A stretch of DNA of 64,000 bases, from the NCBI GenBank assembly GCA_021399435.1, contig JAJTUP010000004.1, positions 868,001 through 932,000 of the forward strand, in the 5' to 3' direction. Below, one piece after another: positions 45,977-56,757 of this stretch (positions are counted from its first letter, which is position 1; every line of letters begins with the position of its first letter). The notes beneath the pieces were generated by a model. The model was not told where the DNA came from and did not search any database. It was given only the letters and a program-made list of their open reading frames with translations. This DNA is from Diaporthe sp. PMI_573 (Eukaryota; Ascomycota; Sordariomycetes; Diaporthales; Diaporthaceae). Both the position numbers and the translations under genes were made by a program.

Positions 45977-47291
45977 GATGGTGTGAGAAACTACGCAAGT
46001 ATATTGAAGGTGATGTAGTCTGGGAGAAGAGAATGACAGCGCCAGGAAAAGCTTTGCTCTGTTCTGTAAAAGGAGATGTTGTCCTTAGCTCGTGTCCAAG
46101 GAAGCGGATTTGCCGAGACAGGTCGTTCAACCTTGGACAACCCCTAAGTAGCTTATGTACCTACGAAGAGATCGATACGCGTGGAGCTGCTCACAGCTTC
46201 CAGAGATCGTTTTGCCTGGGGGGAGGTCTGTCATTGCTCAAGTGTGCTTTCGTAGGTGGTATCACCTGTGCCACCCCAACACGTGCCGTACGACACCAAA
46301 CTTCAAATTAGATGTCGATGCAGACTTTACATTCGACCAACTCCTTTTTCTACTTTCGGGTCACTGCCTAAGCTGAAAACTATCACACCACCACTTGATA
46401 GCCCTTTGACGAGAAATGATGTGATACGGATCACTGCTTCGTGTTTGGTTCGACGTGCCCGTTGACGACGTTGGAGTGAGACATTCAAGGACTGATTGGA
46501 TAAGAGAGCTGCCCCGAGTCCTTTGATAACGCGCAGCTGCAGCAACGAAACATATCCTGTGCGCAAGCATGCATTGCAGCCTGATGGTCGCAATCGCGAA
46601 GCGCCAGTCACCGGGCGACTGCGAATGCCGCACAGCCTTGTTTGCTCCAGTTTGTCCAATGAGCTTGGGCCGTAGAAGTTGTGTAACGGTTTCAGAGGAA
46701 ATGATTTCTTGATAACTGCCAACGCGGACTCAAGTTCGGGACCGAGCGGGACAGGAGCTGGGCAGCCGACCCGCAGAAGCGACCGTGCCTTGTTCACTGC
46801 CCAAGTGTGAGTGCCGGAGCTTTGTTCGCTCAATTCGAAGGGCAGACCGGTGGTGCAGGGGCGGAGGGGACTTTTGATTCCTTGATTGAACTTGCTGTTG
46901 TACTACTTAGGTACTATATTCAGACCTCGTTAAGCACTTCTCGTGTGACCCGATTCCGTGACGTGCTATTGCATTCGCGGAATATGATATTTTGTTACAG
47001 TTATGCAATGAAATGTCTATCTCAACAGGTACCTAGTTACGGAAGCTCACGCTGCGCTGGATCTTAGCCAGGTCTGTTGAGGAGGGCCAACGTTAGAGAC
47101 TTACAACCTCGATCGATCCAAGTCTTCAGCTTGGAATCTAGGTAGGTACTTACCTGAGATTTTGCCTCTGCTCTTTGCCATCACAAGTTGATTAGAGAAT
47201 TAAACGAAAACAGAGGACGTGAAAGACTAAAAACTCGGACTAGCCTAGACTGACCACACCAAAATACCCACCCAAGTCATTATTTGTGTCA
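45977..47291. other. Intergenic region without supported gene
   Basis: 1.3 kb upstream of the GTPase gene, reaching the 3' end of the broken kinase gene. A 168-codon minus-strand frame (46327-46833) has no protein-like features. Several TACCTAGG-type motifs occur (about 47027-47036 and 47140-47150). Confidence 0.5.
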
Positions 47292-50030
47292 TCAAAACGG
47301 AACAAGCCTCCGGTAGGCCTCCAGCAAATTGCAAACAACACGCCTGCCAAACTCGTAGCAAACATCTCCGCCACAAGATGTCTCATGTGCCCAATCTCCA
47401 GCTATGCAGATCTGCACAACCTCATAGTACTTAGATCCCATCATCTTAGTCAAATCCGTCAATCGGTTCTTAAGCAATTCCACCCGCAGCCCCTCAGCAC
47501 TCAAGCCCTTCATACTCTTGCTTTCGGAAATAGACCTCCACATTCCTATTTCATACAGAATCAGGCCAAGGCTATAGTAGTCATATGCCGCCAGGTAGTC
47601 CCGTTTTTTGTTTACATATGCAGGATGACTGTAGAGTTTACTTGGTTCGTCGGGAAAGTCTGTGAAGGCGTTGGGATCATCCGGTCTACTGTGACTGAAC
47701 CCCACAACGTAGGGTTTGCTGAACCAGATCTTGCGCTGCTGCTGACTTTCTCTTCTCATCGACAAAGAAGACAATGTTTGAAGGGCTCAGTCTCTTGTGA
47801 ACCCAGCCAAGACGCTGAAACTCGTACACAGTCATTGCAAGGGAATGGGCTAGTTTGAACTTGTCCTCCAGCACGGGATGGTCCGCCAAAGACTTGCACT
47901 TTGACATCACCGTGTGAAGAGTTGTTGGTTGAAGCATACCCGGTGGAAAGTCGAAAGCCAGCGCCGGCGTGAGTGGTCCTGTCGCGCGGCGTTTGCCAAC
48001 GAAATACCCACGGCAATGCAGAACCAGAAGACCCTCGGGTTCCTCCGTGTTTAGCAATCTCGCCAGTCGGTAAGTGTGTCTGCTCAGTTTGTCGCCCCCT
48101 GTGTTGGCGGGATCGGCGCTGACGCCCTTGATCTGCCGCCATTCGATGAATATCCTTGTCTTGAGAGCATTTTCCCCGTCTAGAAAACCGAGGCTGTGAT
48201 CCTCAAATGAGCCTTCGAGCTGGATGGTCTTCGCGTTGAGTTTGAGCGTAGAGGGGCTGTCATCGAGTCGATCCATATCAAGGCACTTGGTCATCTCCCT
48301 GAGTTTCAAACGTAGTTTGTGTTTGCTGTCGAGGCGAGCATCGGAGCGGTCGTAGGTATCCATTGCTTTGTGTCCGTAAAGCTGATCGTCAAAATAGTAC
48401 TCGGCAAGGTCACGCTCTTGCGGTAAAAGTATTTCGTGCAGCAGGTCGATGACAAGGCTCATTCCTGAAATTTGCAGCCGTAGCTGTGCCGAACCCTCCT
48501 GCTCTTCAATCTGTGCTCGTAGATCGATCAACAAATTCTTCGTTCGGTCGAAGTCATGATGATATGACTGTTGCTGTTGGTAGGCGAGACCCTCGTTCTT
48601 CGGCAGCAATCCTGTTGCGTACCGCCAACCATCGAAGCGAAGGCGCTCCAATGTCACACCCAGGGAGTCATTCCGATCTCCTATTCTCATGATATGGTCG
48701 CAAATATCTGAAGACATTTCAAACAGGGCAATGAATGATATCCTGGAGGCGACCTGCTTGGCAGTGGGCCGCTTCTTGGGCTCGAGCAAAAGCAGATCAT
48801 TTACGAGCGCGAGGAAGTGATAAAGGCCGGCCAAGATGGAGGCTGATGGGGTTAGACCTTGCAGAAACTTACTGACATGAGGGCTGATTTGCTTTCCGCC
48901 GCAATAGAATGCAGTGGTTGTTGTCAAACCAGGAATCGTCGTTGGTGCTCCACGCTCAGCCCTGAACTGGTTGACGCGCGCCGAGCCACCATGCATAAAG
49001 GCCAGAATTTCCGTCAGTATGCAGCCAAAAGACCATAACTCAGCCGACCGATGTATGCGGCCCATCTGAAGATCGTTCTCCCAATCTTGGCACTCAGGAG
49101 CTACGTAGTCATCCTGTCCGCGTTTCGACAAAGTCGATGAGCTCTCCCCCCGACGCTTGAGCCGAGATAGTCCAAAGTCTGCCAGGATGAGAGACTTTTG
49201 AGAAATCATAATGATCCGTGGGTGTAAGTCGTGATGATATCCACTCAATTGTGGTGTTCCGAACTTGTCAGGCGCCTCAAAGTTGTGAAGGTTACTGAGG
49301 GCTGAAGCAAGCCCTGTGAGTGCTACCAAAAGGTCTTCATTGTTGCCAAATGGTGAGATATTGTCGGTAGATGTAAGAATTGTGTTCAGATTGCCATTCT
49401 CTGCAAATGGAAAGATCAAATTTTGCTTCTCTTGTGCTGCACGTAGGAGCCGAGGAGCTTCAGGATATTTGGGTGCTTGAGACACTGCAGCTTGGAAAGA
49501 ATCTCGTGCTCATTTCGGTGGTCTTCATTGGACATGTCTCTCCTCATCTCCTTTCTGGCAAGCTATTGGCTTGGTGTTAACCTCGACAAGCAGTAACATG
49601 ATCTAGCAAGCTAGGTAGAACTTACTGGCAAAGGGATGTCTTCAGAGGAATGATGTGGCAGGTAGTCCCTGTGAACCTCGATTCTGTAGACATCGCCAAA
49701 GTGGCCTCCGCCAATGTGATCATTCTTGATGAATGGAAGAATGAGATCATCTTTGAATTCTTGATGCAGGACCGATGGTGAGAAGCTTGGTGCCAGGAAT
49801 TTCCACTGTTTATTCAAGATGTCCCCGCGAAGATGTTTGGCTCCTCTATTGCCATTAATATCTTGAAACTCGATGGCGTAATGTTGGAGAGCCTGCTGTA
49901 TCTATCGTTCTTGTATGAGATTTGTTAGAGATTTTGGGCTAATGAAGCAGTCTTGTTTTACATTGGCCCACTCAAGAAGATCTTTGAGGTCGCATTTAGG
50001 ATTTATGTTTGCGGCTAAGGAGAGAGCCAT
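47292..50030 (-). pseudogene. Broken two-domain kinase-like gene
   Basis: From the ATG at 50030 the frame reads MALSLAANINPKCDLKDLLE and then meets TAG at 49902-49904. Beyond it the same frame continues as coding sequence to a glycine loop (HIGGGHFGDVYRIEV) and an intron near 49623. Then EMRRDMSNEDHRNEHEILSK to LKHPNILKLLGSY runs into a stop, while the continuation (NLIFPFAENGNLN) is in another frame, open from 49485 to 47686. A second shift, near 47750, is needed between HKRLSPSNIVFF and KPYVVGFSHSRPD, after which the frame ends at 47292. The first kinase domain has HHDLHPRIIMI (the usual catalytic Asn is Ile) and DFGLSRL; the second is a divergent kinase-like domain found in many fungal proteins. 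One stop, two shifts and a lost catalytic residue argue for decay. Sequencing errors could explain the shifts but less easily the stop. Confidence 0.75.
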
Positions 50031-50511
50031 TGTAGGGCAATAGGACGCGGGCCTTTGAGCTGGTGTTACTACTTGATTGGACTTCTGGCAGCGAACCACT
50101 ACTTTTGATTCTGTATGAATTCGTTCTGAATTGACTGAATTTCTGACTAGGCTGCGTTAGCTGAATCGAGGTGTCAACTGTGACCCGTTGATTTACCTGT
50201 TCTAACTGTCTCGGTATGCTTAGGACGTACGTCTCTTTAACTTGCTGTAAAGTCTGGGTGAGTATAATTTAAGCAGGGTTACGTGTGGAGAAATTACTTT
50301 GACGGACTTATCCTCTTTAAAAAGATCAGTTAACTTTTTGTATAAGATTTCCAGACTAATATATCTGGACGTGATGGTTTGCTGCACTAAGATATTGTTT
50401 ATCTTAAATAGCTATATAGAGAAACTTATAAATTAAATGTCTTTTAAAATAATAACTTAATATTAAATGGCCAGTCTACTAGCTATACTAATAGCTATAC
50501 TAATAGTAATG
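50031..50511. other. AT-rich DNA left of the palindrome
   Basis: The part after about 50270 is strongly AT- and TpA-rich, with a short repeat of AGCTATACTAAT units at about 50480-50505. No gene. Confidence 0.55.
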
Positions 50512-51750
50512 CTCTGAAGGTTGGTGGATCGAATGGGAGTCAGGTAGCAGTAGGGTGCACTGAGGTCTTGTTGGGACGCTTGAGAATGGTTTGGACAACT
50601 TTGCATTGAATTTGAGTGGGCTTCTGTCAGCCCTCCTCACAGTCCCTCCGACATGACCTCAACCCTGGGCACGCTGCGGTTGGCTCTGGTGCAGGAATGG
50701 AGGGGCCGGAAAATTCGGCCCTCAGACCCACCATCTTTGGCTTCAAACAGCCAGCCAATCCTAACCCTGACAGTAACCAAACTAAATACAGATAAACTTC
50801 AGAAATCAGGCTATCTAATGAACTAGGTTACATGCTTTTTGGGTAAGAAATAAGGGGAATGCAGAGGTTTGAAGTTAGGGTCTTAAAACAGCCCAAAAAA
50901 TCGGCTCACGGCCACCAAACTCATCTGCCAGCGCGCACGCCACATAGGCACTTAGCCGAAAAAGTGCCAAGTCTAGGGTAACCCTTTACGTGCAGCGCCC
51001 ACATAAGCGTTTCCGTTTAACAATTTTACCATTTGTCCTAATGTTAAACTTATTTTAGATAAGTTAAGTAAGAATCTAGATCTGGATGGGATAATATAGG
51101 TATACTTTGATTTTATAAGGCCCTAAATTGTTTTAGAGGTCTACTGTAATATTTTTAGGTTGTTTTACAAGTTTGGCTTTAAATCTAATTCTTCGGCTAA
51201 GAAGTTTAAAGATTATATTGTAGATTGTGTTAAACGGAAACGCTCATTTAGGTGTGGGCGCTGCACGTAGGGAGTTACCCTAGACTTTACGGAAGGAGTT
51301 ACCCTAGACTTTTTGCTAGTGGCGTGCGCGCTGGCAGATGAGTTTGGTGGCCGTGAGCCGATTTTTTGGGCTGTTTTAAGACCCTAACTTCAAACCTCTG
51401 CATTCCCCTTATTTCTTACCCAAAAAGCATGTAACCTAGTTCATTAGATAGCCTGATTTCTGAAGTTTATCTGTATTTAGTTTGGTTACTGTCAGGGTTA
51501 GGATTGGCTGGCTGTTTGAAGCCAAAGATGGTGGGTCTGAGGGCCGAATTTTCCGGCCCCTCCATTCCTGCACCAGAGCCAACCGCAGCGTGCCCAGGGT
51601 TGAGGTCATGTCGGAGGGACTGTGAGGAGGGCTGACAGAAGCCCACTCAAATTCAATGCAAAGTTGTCCAAACCATTCTCAAGCGTCCCAACAAGACCTC
51701 AGTGCACCCTACTGCTACCTGACTCCCATTCGATCCACCAACCTTCAGAG
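50512..51750. repeat. 1.24-kb palindrome: perfect 432-bp inverted repeat around an AT-rich centre
   Basis: Bases 50512-50943 are, as far as I can read, the exact reverse complement of 51319-51750, with no gap. Identity stops abruptly at both outer ends (outside bases differ). Inside, similarity continues with small changes: both sides carry AAGTCTAGGGTAAC, CGTGCAGCGCCCACA and GCGTTTCCGTTTAA, ending near 51025 and 51220. On the right side a GGAGTTACCCTAGACTTT unit is duplicated. The loop of about 200 bp is AT-rich with no ORF. No clear target-site duplication is visible. It could be a foldback (MITE-like) element or an inverted duplication. A transcript across it would form a long hairpin. Confidence 0.93.
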
Positions 51751-52526
51751 ATTGTTTAAACAATAATATATATCTTGACGGAACCCAGTATTACTTAACC
51801 CTGGAAAGCTTTTTATACTTTGTTGTATGTCTGTATGTTGAAATCTTTTTTGATTTTTTTTTTTAGAAAAGGTTAAATGTAATTAAGGCCTAATTTATAG
51901 AGCCACTTAGTGTGCCTATAATTTTATTAGCTCTGGCATTTTATCTATTTATTTGCTAGTCGGCTGGTTTAGACCTAGAGCTATATAGAAAGGATTTGGT
52001 GATATTTTTGTTGCTTTAGGAGGATGGTGGTTGGCCTGTTGGTTATTTTTGCCGTATGGGAAGGACGGGGACTTGTATTGGCAATAGGAGTTTGACAACT
52101 GTACTTGTTGTGAGGATACTGTGGTAGGGAAAGCGAGCGGTCTAGAGTTCAAGAGTTTTAAGTTTGCAGTTAAATGGAGTTTATGGTTTTAGTTACGTAT
52201 ATAGAGTCTTTCTAATAAAAGGTCAACTAGATTTAGTTACACGACCAAATTCTCTGGTGTTGTGAGTCGCAAACTTGCGTGAGAAGCTGGACAGATCCTC
52301 TATTACGGCAAGGTCCGTCGTTGACGGAAACATATCGATTGAGTTACTCTATTCCAAATATACGTATTTCACATTTGATCCTAGTCATGAATCTCACCTG
52401 GAGCACCAAATGGCAATAGTAACGAACCAGTCCCAAGCTAAGAAAATTGCTCTTCCATGTTTCAGTCAATGTTGCCTGCATTGATAATTAAATAATGACT
52501 ACTATCTTCCTCAAGCAATCTGTTCG
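51751..52526. other. AT-rich DNA right of the palindrome
   Basis: 776 bp, AT-rich up to about 52240, with a T-run near 51850-51865. The last 300 bp should include the 3' end of the SRPK-like gene. No gene is supported. Confidence 0.5.
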
Positions 52527-54185
52527 CTATAGACCATATGCCCGAAGCATCTCTCGAAACAACCTCAGCATCGGAGCAAATCCACAGTATGGTACCAGAG
52601 CGCGGTTGTCTTCGTCGCCATCCTGCAGCATTGGCACCTCCGTCCCTGCCACTGACACCGAATCCACGTCTGTAGCCACTTCGGATCCGTCGAGCTGTGA
52701 TTTCGAAATCTTTTCGTCTTCCTCGCGGTAAGCTGCAAAGATTGGCAGGCTTAGGATCTCGCTCGCTGAAATTCGGTCGGAAGGCTGCCAGGCGAACATT
52801 CTTTTGAAAAGATCCATGAGGTCTGATGCTTCACGGCGGGACATCTCGAATGCAACAATCTTGTGACCGTCCACATCTAGCATGCTACCCCTTGTGCTGC
52901 TTGTGCGAGGAGGCGGCGGCGATGGCTCCTCGCCCTCCTGCAACGGAACATGGAATCGCCGCTCAATCAGGAGTATGTTGTGTAGGGAACCGGTCACCCC
53001 GGTCCTCCGCAAATGCTCTTTCTTGGCCTCCTCTCTCTCTTCTGAATCAGTGGAGACGTATTGCTCGGGGTCATCTGGTATCTCAAAGCTCTCCGCCAGT
53101 GATGATCTATACGGTTCGGGAAGTGGGCCGTTGAGGTTTTCCCAATGCGTCATCAGGGACCAAAAGTCACCGATGTCAAGGAATGGCTCGCAGCGAACTC
53201 TGACGTAGCAGATTGTGCAAGCGAGTGCCCACAAGTCGCTGGCGAATCCGAGTTCGCCGCATTTGTCGAGGAAGGTCTCGGGGGCGCCGTAGTGAGGTGG
53301 AATACCAGTCTGCTCTGGGGGTGCAGAGGCAAAGAATGACTCTCCGAAGTCGATTACAGCGATATTGTTTGACACGTATGCTGAGTTTGGCTCAATGTAG
53401 GAGGGGACGACCAAATACCTCGGAAGATGACCTTCAGATTCCTCATCGTGGTCAGCGGTGTCGACATCCATGTCGCCCCCATCCGAAGTACCGTCCTCGT
53501 ATACTTCTCCATCACTACATCCAACTGCTCCATCAAAACCGCTTTCCCCTTCGAATTCAGCATCATCGACCAAGGTCATAAGCTTCGGCCTGCCAAAAGC
53601 CCGCATGATGTCATCCTCCTCGAGATCATCAATATCCTTGAGAGTATAACACACGTTTTGCGGGCGGAAGTCTCCATGACATACACCCTCAGTGTGGAGA
53701 AAGCGCATGGCCTGGACTAGTTGATAGCAAATGCGCATTAATGGGGCCTCTTCGTACTGGTGTCTTTCTGCAGCGTTTTCAAGATTTGGACCCAGCAGAG
53801 GCAGCACAATACAGAGATGAGTACCATTGGGCCCATCTAGCCAGAAATGGTTGAGCGCGAACGCGATGCGGCTGTGACTAATATCAGTACTGCGAGAATC
53901 CATGTCGGAGAACACGGAATGAACCCGTAGGTCCGCGCAGTCTTCTGTCGAAGCTGAAGCTCTGAGTATCTTCACCGCCCTCCACTTATTCTCCTGGGTG
54001 TCGCGGCACAGCCAAACCATGCCAAAGCCTCCATGGCCCAACTTGAGCACCACCTTGTAGCGGCCTCCTAGGAGGTCTCCCAGATGAGTGGGATGCAGGC
54101 CCCCAGGCGTGTAGTCCTCAGTATCTTTGAATACGCTGCTACAGTACTCCCAGTCCTGCACGTAGATAGGGTCTGTGCTCTCCAT
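52527..54185 (-). CDS. SRPK-like serine/threonine protein kinase
   Basis: A single exon of 552 aa from the ATG at 54185 (the six codons before it begin with TTG). The glycine loop is KLGHGGFGMVW, the ATP lysine lies in AVKILRAS, the catalytic loop is HGDFRPQN and the metal-binding motif is VIDFGESFFA, followed by YGAPETFLDKCG. Between the catalytic loop and DFGE lies an acidic insert of about 110 residues (EDGTSDGGDMDVDTADHDEE), the place and kind of spacer seen in SR-protein kinases. HGDFRPQN replaces the usual H-x-DLKP-x-N, but His, Asp and Asn are kept, so activity is plausible. Many filamentous fungi have expanded sets of such intronless SRPK-like genes. It lies just beyond the palindrome from the broken kinase gene, on the same strand. 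Confidence 0.9.
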   Translation of the reverse strand: MESTDPIYVQDWEYCSSVFKDTEDYTPGGLHPTHLGDLLGGRYKVVLKLGHGGFGMVWLCRDTQENKWRAVKILRASASTEDCADLRVHSVFSDMDSRSTDISHSRIAFALNHFWLDGPNGTHLCIVLPLLGPNLENAAERHQYEEAPLMRICYQLVQAMRFLHTEGVCHGDFRPQNVCYTLKDIDDLEEDDIMRAFGRPKLMTLVDDAEFEGESGFDGAVGCSDGEVYEDGTSDGGDMDVDTADHDEESEGHLPRYLVVPSYIEPNSAYVSNNIAVIDFGESFFASAPPEQTGIPPHYGAPETFLDKCGELGFASDLWALACTICYVRVRCEPFLDIGDFWSLMTHWENLNGPLPEPYRSSLAESFEIPDDPEQYVSTDSEEREEAKKEHLRRTGVTGSLHNILLIERRFHVPLQEGEEPSPPPPRTSSTRGSMLDVDGHKIVAFEMSRREASDLMDLFKRMFAWQPSDRISASEILSLPIFAAYREEDEKISKSQLDGSEVATDVDSVSVAGTEVPMLQDGDEDNRALVPYCGFAPMLRLFREMLRAYGL

Positions 54186-56271
54186 GTCTGATTGCTGAGA
54201 CAAGGTTGTGTCAAGTACCGTGGTCGAAGTCGCTGGTATTGGATTGAATGTGTCTTGTCTTAGGTCAGGTATTGGATTTTAACGGCTCTGTCACTTCTCG
54301 GGATTGAAATAGATCTCGGGACACATCTATGCCTTTTTAAATGATGAGAGATCCGACATAGATATGTCCGATTGGCCCCGCACTGAGAGCTTGCTGAGCT
54401 TCGTATAGAATAAAGGAATAGGCGTTTCATTGTCTAGTCACGGGGGATCTTTATGTAAGACCATTTCTGCACAACGCAGAAGTCTACTGTATGAGGATGC
54501 GCTAAAGAAACAATAACACAAAGAAGGTCTTGATAAATATAGTTACAATACGCCTTTGAAACACGTCTACTGTTCCACGAGTTCGCCCAATAAGTCAAGC
54601 GACCCCCCTTCCGCCTACCCCCGCTTCCGCCCACATTTTCCACCAAAACACCCACTTTTTAGACACTTATATCTCCACGACTATAGAGTATATGGGTGGT
54701 TTCGTTTTTAATCCGTGTACGTACGCTTCTTAAGCAGTATGTAGGCGGTCCCTTCATACAGTGGTAAACGTTTAAACACCCCAGCGTTTTTTTTTAAAAA
54801 GAAAATGCCGAAAAGACTAGGTTTAGAATATAATTGTAGCACGTGGCCCAGAAAACATAGACAGCCTTGTAATAGCCGTACAGACAAGGCTAGTAAGAAC
54901 TACTTCTGGCGGTGCTATAGACTAGAAAGTAGGGCAATTAGTTATATGGCAAAGACCAAAATTGTCTTAACACAGTCTCTATATAAAATAAATCCTATAG
55001 CTGCAGTCCTAGTCAATATCTCTTTCCCTTAACATCTATATCGACACATATTTCTATAGAATTCTCTAAAAAAAAACTATAGAAACAAGATCCTAAGAAA
55101 ACCCTTACTAAGTAAGCCTACAGAGTAACACTATAGCCTACATCTAAGCGTATAATTAACTTTAGTAGAAGTTAAAATAGTTAAAAGATTTAACTAATAT
55201 CTAATAAACTTTTATAAAGTTACTGCTAAGCTGGCAGAAAGCAAAAAAAAAAAAACTTATTTATAGCCAAATCTATAGAAATAGCCTATTTAAAGCTTAA
55301 ATAGCAGGGCTTAAATCTTAAACCTACCTTATCTTAGTCTAGATATATTGGTTTATTATTAATAATTAATCTAACATATTTTAATAGATAGAAGGAATAT
55401 TAAAGGGCATAAGGCTATAGGGAAAGTTTAAGGTACCGTCAAAGGAGGACTATAAGCAGACATATAAAGCCATTATTGACCTTGTACACAAGCTTAGGAC
55501 TGAAGAGCAGTCGGAAGGCTGAGCAGACAGCAGACAGACCAATAAACAGTTGATAAAAAAACACAGTGTGGCCGAAGCCGAATACAAATAGTCCATACTA
55601 TTTACCATAACACAGGCACATAGTCAGAAAAGTTCACAATGTCATTTTGGAGCCCCTGTGGTTCGCTTACCTTCTGCCTGATTGCCCTAGAGTCGTTGAA
55701 TTAAACCATTTTCTCAATCATTTTACATTTTGACTGTGAATGAATTACCCGTGTACTAGTATTTGGCGATAATTTGTTAAAGATCAGGATGATAATACAA
55801 AGCCCTTATCCCTTCCCATCCCCCATGTACATAATTGATCATTGATCATCAGCTTCCACCTTCGTTTTAATTTAGTCCGGCAGACTTCGAAGTGATGATG
55901 GCTTGCTGTCATTACCCAACAACACATACACTTGAAGTCCAGATCCAGCAAGGCAAGGAATAGAGACGGGAGAGAAATCGATCTGCGGAGGTGAATATGG
56001 GGATTCTGACGGAAAGGCGGAGAGGTGAACTTTAGAAGATACAAGTGATGATTCTGAACGAGGTTGAAAACATGGACGTGAATTTGCAGGAGGAGAAGAA
56101 GCGGTAGAGAGACTCAGTGGCCGTTTCTCTCCAGCAGTCAGGTTGTCAGGAGATTGTAGCATGTGCCTCCAGCTTGGCAGCCTCGGAAGAGGAGGCCTTT
56201 TCCTGTCGAGGCTCAGGGGAGAAGGAATGCCGTGGCGATTTGACCATATGGGCGACGATAATGGCGCCGAA
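54186..56271. other. Intergenic region with an AT-rich, RIP-like relic
   Basis: About 54730-55480 is strongly AT- and TpA-rich with many ATAG/CTAT steps, A-runs and stops in all frames, as expected of a transposon or other repeat mutated by RIP. A frame at 54805-55032 is probably a scrap of it. The 54186-54700 part holds the SRPK-like promoter. The 55560-56271 part is the 3' side of the gene at 56272. I cannot identify the original element. Confidence 0.55.
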
Positions 56272-56718
56272 CTAGACGGTGATAACTCCGTTTGGGTACG
56301 CCTCGTTGAAGGGGCCCTTGGGGACAATGGTGTCGCCGTTGGACTGCTGCTGCTGCTGGGGAAAACCAGCAGAGGCGTTGCCAGAGATGTTAGGCTGGGC
56401 AGTCTGAGGGGCGTGCCTGACAACAGCAGTGCTGCTAGCGAGGGAGTTACTGAGAGACGTGAGATCCAGGGCGCTCGGTGTCGTGTCCGCTGAGATCTTC
56501 CGGCTCTCGCCGGCGGGGATGTCTCCGCTGTTCAGCATGTCCCTCAGGGCTTTTTCGATAGTGGCGACGGTGCCAGGGGCATTGCCGTTGCCGGCCTCGT
56601 ACATGACACGGAGCTTGTTGCCTGTTTTGCCCTCGATGGTGATCTCGACCCTCCTGAACTTGTCCTTGAGCTTGCTGTAGAGAGAGGCCGCGGCTGCAGC
56701 CAGGGCGGCGGCCGCCAT
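56272..56718 (-). CDS. Downstream ORF, 148 aa, same frame as the ORF at 56758-57510
   Basis: It starts MAAAALAAAAASLYSKLKDK, has a compact segment (KFRRVEITIEGKTGNKLRVM) and ends in a Ser/Gln-rich tail. I do not recognise the family. It begins 39 bp after the stop of the upstream ORF and in the same frame, and the 13 codons between (LDHAKWIVTFVRP) are also protein-like. It is therefore probably the C-terminal part of one gene: either an intron 56675-56761 (GTAACT...TACAG, 87 bp, phase-consistent) removes the stop and gives a 383-aa protein, or the stop is read through. A separate gene or an internal initiation site is less likely but not excluded. Confidence 0.55.
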   Translation of the reverse strand: MAAAALAAAAASLYSKLKDKFRRVEITIEGKTGNKLRVMYEAGNGNAPGTVATIEKALRDMLNSGDIPAGESRKISADTTPSALDLTSLSNSLASSTAVVRHAPQTAQPNISGNASAGFPQQQQQSNGDTIVPKGPFNEAYPNGVITV

Positions 56719-56757
56719 TGGTCGGACAAAGGTGACGATCCACTTTGCGTGGTCGAG

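Noticed and set aside
46327..46833. 168-codon minus-strand ORF
   Set aside because: No recognisable motif or coherent composition and no compatible exon neighbours.
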